Part shown: positions 1 through 7,541 of the stretch, piece after piece
How positions within the stretch are numbered: position 1 is the first letter of the stretch
How the letters are laid out: every line of letters begins with the position of its first letter
NCBI GenBank assembly: GCA_002394235.1
Contig: DGTF01000015.1
Coordinates: forward strand, 927-56,492
DNA from: Eubacterium sp. UBA4343
Lineage (GTDB): Bacteria; Bacillota; Clostridia; Lachnospirales; Lachnospiraceae
Direction of reading: 5' to 3'
Length of the DNA stretch: 55,566 bases
Program-made: the position numbers and the translations under genes
Notes under the pieces: generated by a model
Told to the model about the DNA's origin: nothing
Database searches by the model: none
What the model saw: the letters and a program-made list of their open reading frames with translations, nothing else

Positions 1-104
1 GCGCTATACGGAGCACCACAGGCTGTACATGTCCGGCCACAGATTTCCTCCCGCAACAATTGCCCGATCACTGCCTGTCCGGATATCTACGCATCTCATA
101 TCAT

Positions 105-162
105 ATCCGATAACCTGCTGCGCTACATGACAAATCCGATAACCTGCTACGCTACATGACAA
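105..162. repeat. 29-bp tandem duplication across the nhaC stop codon
   Basis: Two adjacent 29-bp units (105-133 and 134-162) differ at one base. The right unit contains the last codons and TAG stop of the minus-strand antiporter gene; the left unit repeats the same segment beyond the stop. Positions 1-104 show no recognisable gene. Confidence 0.85.
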
Positions 163-1504
163 ATCCACAGACCAGATACGCAACAACCGAGGCACCGGCA
201 GCAATCAGCACATAAGGCAGCTGCGATAGTGCGTGCTCCATGTTGTCGATGCCGGCGCTCTGCGAGGACAGAAGCGTCGCGTCGGTATAGAAGCACGCGT
301 GGCTTCCGAAAGCACCTCCGGAAATAACCGCGGCCATGATCAGAATCGTGTTCGCGCCAACCGCTGCTCCAAGCGGAAAAACAATCGGAGTTACGATAGC
401 GCTCATGCCCCAGAGAGATCCGGTTGTGAATGCCAGAACCGCTACCAGAACGAAGGTAACCGCCGGGAACACAGATCTCGTAAGAACGGGCTCCGCAATC
501 TGAATGATGAAATCCGTCATCTTCATATCGGCCAGCACCTTTTCCAGAGAAAACGCCATGATCAGAAGGATCAGGATCGGAAGCATGTCGGCAAATCCCT
601 TGCAGATCGTCGTATAGAAATCCTCCATGCGAATGACCTTTCTCGGTATGTACATCACAAAGCAGACCAGAATGCCTACCACGACCGCAAGAAGCAGATT
701 GCCTGTCGCGATCGCGAGAGCGACAAGCACGCCCATCGGGATGATGAAATCCCAGATATTGCCTTCCTCCGTGTATCCCTCTTCGTCATGATTGTATTTG
801 CGGCTCTTTTCGCTGTATACCATACCGGTTTCAGCAACACGCTGGTACGCCTTCTTCATCGTGCCCATCTTCGGCATGACGCCAAGGCAGAACAGGAACA
901 CAATCAGAAGAGTGAAAATCGGGTAGAACAGATACGGAATGGCGTGCGTATAGGCCTGAAGACCGGTCGCGTAGCCGAGCTTCTGCACGCTGTCCTGATC
1001 AGCGAAGATGCCCGCGTAGAAAACTGCCCATGTGGAGAACGGAAGCATAACGCATACCGGAGCGCCCGTAGCATCCAGCATATAAGCCAGTGCCTCTCTC
1101 GGGATCTTTCTCTTGTCATAGACACCCTTCATGCACACACCGATGGTCAGCACATTCAGATAATCATCTACAAAGATGAGAATGCCGAGAATAAAGGAAG
1201 TAAATAACGTCTTGCGTTCCGTGTTGCAAAATCTTGAAACAAGCCGTGAAAATCCATAGCTTCCCTTCGACGCCGTCAGCAGCGCAATCAGGCTGCCGAA
1301 CAGGCCGCAGACGATGATGATCCAGACATTTTCAGCGAGTGTGTCCTGGATGAGCTGACACCACTTTGTCAGGAAACTCCCTTTATAATAAACCAGACAC
1401 GCGAGCAATGATCCTGCAATCAGAACCTCTGCGCACCTTTTTGTCAAGACCGCAATAACGATAACAGCCAGGATAATAAATACTGAAAGTAAACCGGTTG
1501 ACAT
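152..1504 (-). CDS. nhaC: NhaC-family Na+/H+ antiporter
   Basis: An integral membrane transporter of about 450 residues with roughly eleven hydrophobic segments. The conserved FVDDYLN stretch (about residues 110-116) and the later glycine/serine-rich SLWGMSA and GSHACFY segments are typical of NhaC-type antiporters, which exchange external protons or Na+ across the cytoplasmic membrane; some relatives carry organic acids instead. I chose the ATG at 1504 because GAGGTG lies about six bases upstream; a TTG further out (1540) has no ribosome-binding site. The gene is monocistronic as far as can be seen, and its 3' end is tandemly duplicated. Family assignment is firm; the transported ion is inferred. 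Confidence 0.85.
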   Translation of the reverse strand: MSTGLLSVFIILAVIVIAVLTKRCAEVLIAGSLLACLVYYKGSFLTKWCQLIQDTLAENVWIIIVCGLFGSLIALLTASKGSYGFSRLVSRFCNTERKTLFTSFILGILIFVDDYLNVLTIGVCMKGVYDKRKIPREALAYMLDATGAPVCVMLPFSTWAVFYAGIFADQDSVQKLGYATGLQAYTHAIPYLFYPIFTLLIVFLFCLGVMPKMGTMKKAYQRVAETGMVYSEKSRKYNHDEEGYTEEGNIWDFIIPMGVLVALAIATGNLLLAVVVGILVCFVMYIPRKVIRMEDFYTTICKGFADMLPILILLIMAFSLEKVLADMKMTDFIIQIAEPVLTRSVFPAVTFVLVAVLAFTTGSLWGMSAIVTPIVFPLGAAVGANTILIMAAVISGGAFGSHACFYTDATLLSSQSAGIDNMEHALSQLPYVLIAAGASVVAYLVCGFVM

Positions 1505-1570
1505 GTGCTTCACCTCACTACTTATCCAAAAACCAATCAACAGTTACTCTGGAGAGACGCCTCTGAATAC

Positions 1571-1630
1571 CCGATACACAACCCGATACACAACACGATA
1601 TATAACATGATATACAACACAATATACACA
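1571..1630. repeat. 12-bp tandem repeat, five copies
   Basis: Five consecutive 12-bp units related to ccgatacacaac; the first two are identical and the rest degenerate. They lie 67 bases upstream of the nhaC start, in its probable 5' region, and could affect promoter spacing. I saw no clear promoter in this stretch. Confidence 0.8.
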
Positions 1631-1776
1631 ATTCAAAAGCCGTGTACAATCTTCCTCGCGCTGCGTGTGCGACAGTCCTCTCCGCATTATCAAACAGCCT
1701 TGCAGATGTCACGCAACGAGTCCAATCGTTCAATCGACAGCCCTCTCCGCATTATCGGAAAACCTGCGAAAACAGA

Positions 1777-1810
1777 AAAGGGCATGCAGAATAAATCCAC
1801 ATGCCCCTTT
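1777..1810 (-). terminator. Hairpin with T-rich tail (second terminator)
   Basis: An inverted repeat AGGGCATG / CATGCCCCT separated by about 13 bases. Read on the minus strand it is followed by TTTTCTGTTTT, so it could act as a backup terminator behind the dehydrogenase gene. Confidence 0.5.
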
Positions 1811-1838
1811 GCACTGTCTGTATTCAGAATATAGGATA

Positions 1839-1940
1839 CGATAGCGAGATAAAACACGCTGTGCGAGTTTTATCTCGCTATCGCGACGCTCGCCGCACAC
1901 GAATACTTCGCATTCGGCTGCGGCTCACTGTTCGCGTAAA
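1839..1940. repeat. Repeat family A, copy 1 (multi-hairpin intergenic element)
   Basis: An element of about 100 bp, nearly identical to 7297-7393 and to the truncated start at 55549. It opens with a perfect 17-bp inverted repeat (1839-1855 / 1867-1883, cgatagcgagataaaac and complement) and continues with a second imperfect hairpin in which GCCGC..CGAAT pairs with ATTCG..GCGGC. It ends directly at a terminator. No coding content is evident. The rest of the 1505-2149 gap holds the 12-bp repeats and two terminators listed separately. Confidence 0.85.
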
Positions 1941-1975
1941 AAAAGAAGTACCCGGCTGTCTGCCGACGATACTTC
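1938..1975 (-). terminator. Intrinsic terminator of the D-2-hydroxyacid dehydrogenase gene
   Basis: On the minus strand GAAGTA..CGGC pairs with GCCG..TACTTC (1945-1975) and is followed by seven T residues. It lies about 175 bases past the stop of the dehydrogenase gene and abuts repeat A. Confidence 0.75.
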
Positions 1976-2149
1976 CTTGTATCACAGATGTCTCTGACTT
2001 TTCTTTATGGAGAATCATAGCAACCTTTTTGCAGTATGACAATACCCGCGGTCCGGTATTTTTTTAACAGAAATCAGGTAGGTTATCGTCCCGCGGATTG
2101 TCTGAAAGGCGGAGATTCCAAGATGTACGATTTATCCAAAGGGCCGGGC

Positions 2150-3136
2150 TCACACAGCTCGCGCCGGTCTTCCGCCTTCTTCGACAGTTTTGATATCCTC
2201 CAGCACCATCGACATGCTGCGGGCAAAGGAAGCGCCGGTGATTCCGCCGATGTGCGGACTGAAAATGATTCTGCGCGAGATCTCCCGCGGCTGTTCGAGC
2301 AGCACATGATCCTTCTGCACCGGCTCGCAATCGAGGGTATCCAGCCCGGCCATCGCCAGCTTTCCGGATGCAAGAGCGTGGATCAGGGCATTATCCTCTA
2401 CAAGCTCTCCCCTGGATGTGTTCACGAAATATGATCCTTCCTTCATCTTGCGGAAGAAATCGAAGTCCGCCATGTATTCCGTTTCGGGAGTAACGGGAAG
2501 GTGCAGACTGACAATATCGCTCTGCTCCAGCAATCTGTCCAGCGGCAGATATTGCACGCCGTACTCCTTCTCCCTCTCTGCCGGGAGGAGATGTCTTTTA
2601 TAATAGAAAATATCACGCGTTCCGTAAGCCTTCAGAAGATGCGCGGTACGCCTGGCAATATTTCCGAATCCTACCAGCCCGACCGTGCAGTCGGACAGCT
2701 CCCTCAGCGATCCCGACCGGATATATCCGCCTTTTACCTGGATCTGCCGTCCGTCCCGGACCGCCTGGTCTCCGTTCACCACATCCCGCAGCATCCCGAC
2801 CATCAGGAGAACCGCCTGCTCCGCTACCGCGGAAGCATTCATTCCCTGACTGCTGCAGACATAGATCCCGCGATCGGCAGCCGCCTCTGTGTCGATCTGG
2901 TCATAAGCCACTCCCTCAGAGTGAATCATCCGGAGATTCGGCATCCCGGCGATCAGGTCACCGGATACCCTCGAGATCGCATCCGCCACAATGTACTCCG
3001 CATCCTTCGCCCGGGAAAGGTACTCGATATCCGTCAGCCCCCTCGGCATGTCTATGATCTCCAGCCTTGAGAGATACGGGTTTCCGGCTGCGTACTTCTC
3101 AATATTTCCCTTTTCCCCGATATGTAAAACCTTCAT
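2150..3136 (-). CDS. D-isomer-specific 2-hydroxyacid dehydrogenase
   Basis: A cytosolic NAD(P)-dependent oxidoreductase of 328 residues, the usual length for the family. The Rossmann motif GFGNIA lies near residue 155, the VNTSRGELVED signature near 235, and the catalytic His in SPHIGG near 290. Members interconvert 2-keto and D-2-hydroxy acids (phosphoglycerate, hydroxypyruvate, glyoxylate, lactate); sequence alone does not fix the substrate. It lacks the ACT/ASB regulatory domain of long SerA enzymes. ATG at 3136 is preferred over the TTG one codon upstream because AAAGGG sits eight bases before it. A family B repeat lies directly upstream and probably forms part of its 5' region. Confidence 0.85.
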   Translation of the reverse strand: MKVLHIGEKGNIEKYAAGNPYLSRLEIIDMPRGLTDIEYLSRAKDAEYIVADAISRVSGDLIAGMPNLRMIHSEGVAYDQIDTEAAADRGIYVCSSQGMNASAVAEQAVLLMVGMLRDVVNGDQAVRDGRQIQVKGGYIRSGSLRELSDCTVGLVGFGNIARRTAHLLKAYGTRDIFYYKRHLLPAEREKEYGVQYLPLDRLLEQSDIVSLHLPVTPETEYMADFDFFRKMKEGSYFVNTSRGELVEDNALIHALASGKLAMAGLDTLDCEPVQKDHVLLEQPREISRRIIFSPHIGGITGASFARSMSMVLEDIKTVEEGGRPARAV

Positions 3137-3164
3137 CAATAATTCCCTTTCACATATCTACTGC

Positions 3165-3450
3165 ATAAGCTCTTCGAAAACGCAGACAGGATCGTCGCAC
3201 GCGAAGCGCGCGTAAGAGACTGTATGCGATTTCGAAGGCAACAGGTATGAGGATGAAGCGCGAACGCGCAAAATCCGAATATGCGCGGGCACTGAGCCAC
3301 ATCCGCTCACACAAAGTGTGAAGCGGTGGGGCGAACGCCGCGACAGACCGACGAAGTCGGTCACCTGTAGGATTGCGAAAGTGCGAAGCACGGAGCAATC
3401 CGTAGCTTATACAGTGTGTGGCACAATGTATCGTATGGCCGTTTATTGTA
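3165..3450. repeat. Repeat family B, copy 1 (longest copy)
   Basis: A chain of hairpins. An 18-bp outer stem with two mismatches (3172-3189 / 3220-3237, CTTCGAAAACGCAGACAG) encloses a GC-rich inner stem. It is followed by CACAC-aaa-GTGTG, GACCGAC-gaa-GTCGGTC, and GGATTGC..GTGC-gaa-GCAC..GCAATCC. Parts of it recur at 4382, 7038, 19141, 22205, 24755 and, degenerate, at 34617. Short open frames inside it look like by-products of the repeat. Confidence 0.8.
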
Positions 3451-3735
3451 TATTCCCTATTGTATATCCCTTCATTATCCCGACGCTGAGCTGCCGGAGC
3501 CTGTACCTCCGCCGGTTGTTCCTCTGATACCCGTTCTTCCATGTCTGTTCTTCTGTCGATTTTTCTATTATGCACTTCCGGCATCAGAAGGTTCAAGACC
3601 AGAAGCGCCGAACAACAAGACAAAATCTATCTGTCCTTACCTGCCCGCTGTGCAGATTCGTCATATTTTCAGGAAGCTCTTCTGATTTTTTTGTTGATTC
3701 GGTACAGAAAATTGCCTGATTCTGCCATTCCCGTA
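3451..3735. other. Intergenic stretch without a recognised gene
   Basis: Between repeat B copy 1 and the ferredoxin promoter I see no ribosome-binding site paired with a convincing reading frame. A minus-strand frame around 3430-3600 has some protein-like composition but no start signal and no family I recognise. Confidence 0.4.
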
Positions 3736-3764
3736 TTGACGAAATATCCTGAATACGATAGATT
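3736..3764 (+). promoter_or_regulatory. Predicted sigma-A promoter of the ferredoxin gene
   Basis: TTGACG (3736-3741), a 17-base spacer, and TAGATT (3759-3764). Its leader would be about 140 nt. Confidence 0.45.
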
Positions 3765-3814
3765 AATACTATGAAAGTATGTTAAATATTGCACAATCTT
3801 TCGGTAATCTGAAA

Positions 3815-3847
3815 CAGACTCAGAAGTGATGACTCTGGGTGTTTTTT
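3815..3847 (+). terminator. Possible leader terminator/attenuator before the ferredoxin gene
   Basis: CAGACTCA can pair with TGACTCTG across one mismatch (3815-3837), followed shortly by six T residues. It lies between the predicted promoter and the ferredoxin start, so it could attenuate transcription. A second small hairpin, GCGG-tat-CCGC, follows. I do not recognise a riboswitch class. Confidence 0.3.
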
Positions 3848-3909
3848 GCGGTATCCGCCGCAAAAGAGAAATGCAGTACTATTTCTATTGACAAGGAGGA
3901 TGTCAAGTT

Positions 3910-4308
3910 ATGAAACGTCTGAAGGTTAACAAAGAAGCCGAGTGCATGAACTGCCTCACCTGCGTTCAGGTATGTGCGAATACCTATTTCAAGAGCGACG
4001 ATCTGGATCTTGCCGCTCTGCGGATCGAGACGGTAAACGAAGTATTCCCCTTCGAGACCAAACCGGTGACCTGTATTCAGTGCGGCAAGTGTGCCCGGAA
4101 CTGCCCGCAGAACGCTATCACACAGAACAAATTCGGTGTTTACATGGTGAACAAGAAACTCTGCACTGGCTGCGGAACCTGCGTTGAGGTCTGCCCGATG
4201 CATGTGATGAGAAAGGATCCCGCAACCGAAAAGGCATTCAAATGCATTGCCTGCGGCAAGTGTGCGCAGGCCTGCCCGATGGACTGCCTGTTTATTGAAG
4301 AAAAGTAA
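3910..4308 (+). CDS. Multi-cluster 4Fe-4S ferredoxin-type protein
   Basis: A 132-residue, probably cytosolic electron carrier with four Cys-rich segments: CMNCLTCVQVC (residues 13-23), CIQCGKCARNCP (about 56-67), CTGCGTCVEVCP (about 86-97) and CIACGKCAQACP (about 115-126). This spacing resembles the iron-sulfur subunits that serve aldehyde:ferredoxin oxidoreductases, hydrogenases or formate dehydrogenases (HycB/CooF-like). No catalytic partner gene is adjacent, so its redox partner is unknown. The start is supported by AAGGAGG ten bases upstream. A strong hairpin follows the stop, so it appears to be transcribed alone. Confidence 0.85.
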   Translation: MKRLKVNKEAECMNCLTCVQVCANTYFKSDDLDLAALRIETVNEVFPFETKPVTCIQCGKCARNCPQNAITQNKFGVYMVNKKLCTGCGTCVEVCPMHVMRKDPATEKAFKCIACGKCAQACPMDCLFIEEK

Positions 4309-4323
4309 AAATGGTCCGGAGCG

Positions 4324-4377
4324 ACAGACGCCCGGTGAAGGCACACCGCGCAAGCGGGTCCCTCACCGGGCGTCTGT
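4324..4377 (+). terminator. Hairpin terminator after the ferredoxin gene
   Basis: A perfect 15-bp stem, ACAGACGCCCGGTGA (4324-4338) with TCACCGGGCGTCTGT (4363-4377). The following T tract is weak (TGTATC), so termination efficiency is uncertain. Confidence 0.55.
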
Positions 4378-4381
4378 TGTA

Positions 4382-4535
4382 TCAGCTCTTCGAAAACACA
4401 GACAGGCCGCCTGCCGCGAAGCGCACGTAAGAGGCTGTATGCGAATACCTGTAGATTGCGGGAGTGCGCAGCACGGAGCAATCCGTAGCTTATACCGTTT
4501 GTGCCACGATGTAACATATGGTGGTTTACTGGGTG
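4382..4535. repeat. Repeat family B, copy 2
   Basis: A shortened copy of the element at 3165-3450. It keeps the CTTCGAAAAC start, the CTGTATGCGAAT arm and the GATTGC..GCAGCAC..GCAATCC hairpin, but lacks the middle hairpins. It fills most of the gap between the ferredoxin gene and the kinase gene. Confidence 0.8.
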
Positions 4536-4563
4536 TGAAAAATTAGTGAGTACTGATTATATC

Positions 4564-4597
4564 TTTACTGATCCAATCTTATAAAATATAAGGATTG
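4564..4597 (+). promoter_or_regulatory. Predicted promoter with overlapping palindrome upstream of the kinase gene
   Basis: TTTACT (4564-4569), 17 bases, then TATAAG (4587-4592). A palindrome (CAATC-TTATA-aaa-TATAA-g-GATTG, 4574-4597) covers the spacer and -10, the placement expected of a repressor operator. The regulator is unknown. Confidence 0.45.
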
Positions 4598-4639
4598 ATG
4601 ATTGAATTGATTGAGATGAAATTTGAAAGGAATGGCTCA

Positions 4640-5524
4640 ATGACAAGGAAAACAGCTGCAATTAACGACCTCTCCGGTATGGGACGCTGTTCTCTGGTGG
4701 CGGATATTTCGGTTCTCTCCGCCATGGGAATTTCCGTGAATCCGGTACCAACCGCTGTACTGACGGCACAGACCGAATACACGGGATACTACTCCAGAGA
4801 CTGCACCGCGGACCTGCCGCATTATCTCTCGCACTGGTCCTCGCTCCATGCCCGCTTCGATGGCATTCTGACCGGCTATCTGGCGGATTCCTCTCAGACC
4901 TCTTTCGTCAGGGATTTCCTGGAACAGTTCAAGACCGGGGAAACCACACTTCTGGTCGATCCCGTCATGGGAGATGACGGCTTCACCTACGCAAATTTTT
5001 CGCCCGATCTGCTCCGCGACATGAAGGTTCTCGCCGAACAGGCCGATATCCTGACCCCAAATACCACAGAGCTCTGTCTTCTGACCGGCGCCGAACCCGC
5101 AGAACTTCTTTCCTCTCCTGCAGCGTCGCTTCTGGAACAGATCCGGGACCGGGCCCGTTCCCTTCTGAACAAGCCGGGAAAAACAATTCTCGTCACGGGT
5201 TTATCCGGGGAGCTCTGCAATCACTCCGCTGACGGCACACAACCGAACATCGGCAACCTGCTTGTGAACAGCGAGGGAGAAGCTCTGTATCTCTTCCCGC
5301 ACGAAAAAGGGCACTTTTCCGGAACCGGCGATCTTTTCGCCGCTATTGTCCTCGGCGGACGTCTCAACGGATGGAGCTGGGCCAGAACCGTCAGGACTGC
5401 CGGAAACTTTCTGTCCGCCGGCGTTCACGACTCCATCGCAGCCGGCACTTCCTTCCTCGACGGAATTAATTATGAAAAGTATCTGCCGATGCTGATGCCG
5501 GACATATGCTCTGACATTCGCTGA
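4640..5524 (+). CDS. pdxK: Pyridoxal/pyridoxine kinase (PfkB/ribokinase superfamily)
   Basis: A cytosolic kinase of 294 residues that phosphorylates B6 vitamers with ATP as part of pyridoxal phosphate salvage. Features typical of PdxK/PdxY-type enzymes are the N-terminal NDLSGMGRCSL segment, VDPVMGDDG near residue 107, TPNTTE near 138, and the anion-hole/catalytic segment GTGDLFAA near 230, whose Asp is the general base. The start at 4640 is chosen because GAAAGGAA lies about eight bases upstream; a longer frame starting at 4595 lacks such a signal. Thiamine-type HMP kinases are related, but the N-terminal segment favours B6. Confidence 0.8.
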   Translation: MTRKTAAINDLSGMGRCSLVADISVLSAMGISVNPVPTAVLTAQTEYTGYYSRDCTADLPHYLSHWSSLHARFDGILTGYLADSSQTSFVRDFLEQFKTGETTLLVDPVMGDDGFTYANFSPDLLRDMKVLAEQADILTPNTTELCLLTGAEPAELLSSPAASLLEQIRDRARSLLNKPGKTILVTGLSGELCNHSADGTQPNIGNLLVNSEGEALYLFPHEKGHFSGTGDLFAAIVLGGRLNGWSWARTVRTAGNFLSAGVHDSIAAGTSFLDGINYEKYLPMLMPDICSDIR

Positions 5525-5643
5525 CGAATTATGCATGGCTCTCTCAGACTCCGTTCTTCACGTCTTTGGCTCAGAGGATGGGCAGCCATGACCTGACTGG
5601 AAATTCAGCCGGACATACGCTATCGCTGCACATTCAGGCGGTC

Positions 5644-7017
5644 TCAGGCGCCGAGGAGCAACGGAAGGGTGAGCCTGGCCAGTCCGAGGAAGATAAAGAA
5701 TCCAAGAACATCAGTCGCCGTCGTCACGAAAATTGAGGACGCGACGGCCGGATCCGCATGGATTTTATCCAGCACAACAGGAACCAGGAAGCCGAAGACA
5801 CCCGCGACGATCATATTCCCGATCATGGCGATGAACACAATCACTCCAAGATAGAAATTTCCATAGATCAACCAGACAATGACGCCTGTCACAAGACCAT
5901 TGGCGGCACCGTTGATAATGCCAAGCAGTATTTCCTTAAAAAACCCTTTCATCGCCTCCGCGAACGTTATCTTGTTATGCGAGAGCTCACGGACCAGGAC
6001 AGACATTGTCTGCGTACCAGCGTTGCCTCCCATTCCGGATACAATCGTCATGATCGCAGAAAGAGCGACAACCTTATTGATGGTGCTCTCGAATGCCTTT
6101 ACCGTGAACGAAGCGAGAAATGCCGTCGCAAGGTTGACCAGGAGCCATGGAAGCCGGAAACGGATCGACTGCCCGAGGGATGTCTTGAGGCTTTCCTCCG
6201 AGCTTACACCGGCCATCTGAAGCATATCCTCATCATGCTCCTGAATGATGACGTCAATGACATCATCTACGGTGATGATTCCGAGAAGCTGTTTCTTCGC
6301 GCTGACAACCGGAATTGCCTGCAGATCGTACCGGGATACCAGCTTTGCGACTTCCTCCTGATCGACCTCAGGAGTGACATAGATCACATTGTCATGCATG
6401 ATATCACGGATCAGCTTTGACCCGGGACTCGACAGGAGATCCCGCAGATCGACGGTTCCCGTCAGGCGATGTGTCCGGTCCGTCACGTAAATAATCTCGA
6501 TAACCTCGGTCTTTGGCCCGATCTCATGAATCTTGTGAATGCCCTCGGATACCGTCAGATTCTCATTCAGAGCCAGGTAAGCCGTGGACATCAGGCCTCC
6601 GGCCGATTCCTCCGGATACTGGAGAAGGTTTGTGATGATCTTCCGGTCATCCGCCTTCATCAGGTTAAGAACCTCTTTTCTTCTGCCGGTAGGGAAATCT
6701 CCCAGCATATCTACGATATCATCCTTCTGCATATCCGCGAACATATCGAGAAGTGCATGATTATCCAGAGTTTTCGCAAGACGGATCCGCATCTCATCGC
6801 TGGACTCCTCCATCAGCGCAGTTCTGTTCTCATCATTCAGAAGCTGCATGACCTTTGGAATTTCCTCGTCCTCGAGTGCTTCCACGATCTGTGCGAAGTC
6901 AATGGCTTCCATATCGCTGAAAATCTCATTCAGCTTCCTGCTGTCGCCATCCTTTATACACGCCTCGACCATTTCCTTCCGGTCTTCCAGCTCCTCTGTA
7001 TTTATCATCTCATTCAA
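5644..7017 (-). CDS. mgtE: MgtE-type magnesium transporter
   Basis: A protein of 457 residues (with the chosen start), close to the family norm of about 450. The N-terminal half is the helical Mg2+-sensing N domain followed by two CBS domains (about residues 130-255). The C-terminal half holds five transmembrane helices with the conserved NAGTQ motif (NAGTQTMS), which forms the Mg2+-selective pore. Cytosolic Mg2+ bound by the N/CBS domains closes the channel. The likely start is TTG at 7017, with GGAGG eight bases upstream; an ATG at 7008 is too far, and the apparent N-terminal extension to 7086 is encoded by a repeat B fragment. A short leader reading frame precedes it. Confidence 0.85.
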   Translation of the reverse strand: MNEMINTEELEDRKEMVEACIKDGDSRKLNEIFSDMEAIDFAQIVEALEDEEIPKVMQLLNDENRTALMEESSDEMRIRLAKTLDNHALLDMFADMQKDDIVDMLGDFPTGRRKEVLNLMKADDRKIITNLLQYPEESAGGLMSTAYLALNENLTVSEGIHKIHEIGPKTEVIEIIYVTDRTHRLTGTVDLRDLLSSPGSKLIRDIMHDNVIYVTPEVDQEEVAKLVSRYDLQAIPVVSAKKQLLGIITVDDVIDVIIQEHDEDMLQMAGVSSEESLKTSLGQSIRFRLPWLLVNLATAFLASFTVKAFESTINKVVALSAIMTIVSGMGGNAGTQTMSVLVRELSHNKITFAEAMKGFFKEILLGIINGAANGLVTGVIVWLIYGNFYLGVIVFIAMIGNMIVAGVFGFLVPVVLDKIHADPAVASSIFVTTATDVLGFFIFLGLARLTLPLLLGA

Positions 7018-7037
7018 TGAAATCACCTCCCGACGAA

Positions 7038-7081
7038 AGTTCTTCGAAAATGCAGACAGGATCACCGCAGGCGCAGGCAGA
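7038..7081. repeat. Repeat family B fragment in the mgtE 5' region
   Basis: The first part of the family B element (TTCTTCGAAAATGCAGACAG and following bases) lies directly upstream of the mgtE ribosome-binding site and would be translated only if a false upstream start were used. Confidence 0.65.
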
Positions 7082-7137
7082 CGCACATGCGGAAACTTAG
7101 CGCACTTATCGTCGTTTTTTCGAACATACCGATAATA

Positions 7138-7203
7138 TCATAATCCGCGGCGGGATGCCACCGCACGGTTCGATGAATCCGTTCTTTTTTGCACCATTAA
7201 CAT
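7138..7203 (-). CDS. Candidate 21-codon leader peptide upstream of mgtE
   Basis: AACAGGAGGTGAAGGA stands immediately before an ATG at 7203, one of the best ribosome-binding sites in the window. The frame ends at TGA after 21 codons. The peptide starts MLMVQKRTDSS and ends SRRGL, is basic and has no membrane segment. The last codons can form a GC-rich hairpin (GCGGTGG-cat-CCCGCCGC). The frame is the same as that of mgtE, which starts 120 bases further on. It could be a regulatory leader peptide or the disrupted original start region of mgtE. I do not recognise the peptide. Confidence 0.4.
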   Translation of the reverse strand: MLMVQKRTDSSNRAVASRRGL

Positions 7204-7296
7204 TCCTTCACCTCCTGTTAACAATCCCCGCGGGTACGCAAGGACAGATCATCGGCATCTCTCCGCTTCTCCCCAGGTCAGCTCCCTTTTGTACAA

Positions 7297-7393
7297 ACGA
7301 GATAAAACACGCTGCGCGAGTTTTATCTCGCTATCGCGACGCTCGCCGCACACGAATACTTCGCATTCGGCTGCGGCTCACTGTTCGCGTAAA
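7297..7393. repeat. Repeat family A, copy 2
   Basis: Nearly identical to 1844-1940, including the ACGAGATAAAAC/GTTTTATCTCG hairpin and the GAATACTTCGCATTC stem-loop. As in copy 1, its right end touches the terminator of a minus-strand gene (dnaK). The remaining bases from 7204 to 7296 show no recognised feature. Confidence 0.85.
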
Positions 7394-7398
7394 TTCGA

Positions 7399-7435
7399 AA
7401 AGCGGCAGGAGACATTTCTGCCTTCCTGCCGCTTT
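7399..7435 (-). terminator. Intrinsic terminator of dnaK
   Basis: AAAGCGGCAGG (7399-7409) pairs perfectly with CCTGCCGCTTT (7425-7435); minus-strand transcripts then run into TTTTCG. It lies about 107 bases past the dnaK stop. Confidence 0.7.
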
Positions 7436-7541
7436 CACAGATCTCTCTGCTATATCGTGATAATCTTCTCTTAATGATGTATCTTAATGTATCTCAGAAG
7501 CATTCCGGTCTTTGGGATTCCCGGGAATACCGGTTCTGACA

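Noticed and set aside
3150..3623. 157-codon minus-strand frame in repeat B copy 1
   Set aside because: Most of it is repeat hairpin sequence translated by chance, and no ribosome-binding site is present.
7018..7086. N-terminal extension of MgtE
   Set aside because: It is encoded by a repeat B fragment and lacks a start with a ribosome-binding site; TTG at 7017 has one.
7204..7300. M-box or yybP-ykoY riboswitch upstream of mgtE
   Set aside because: Conserved core sequences of either class could not be found in the leader.
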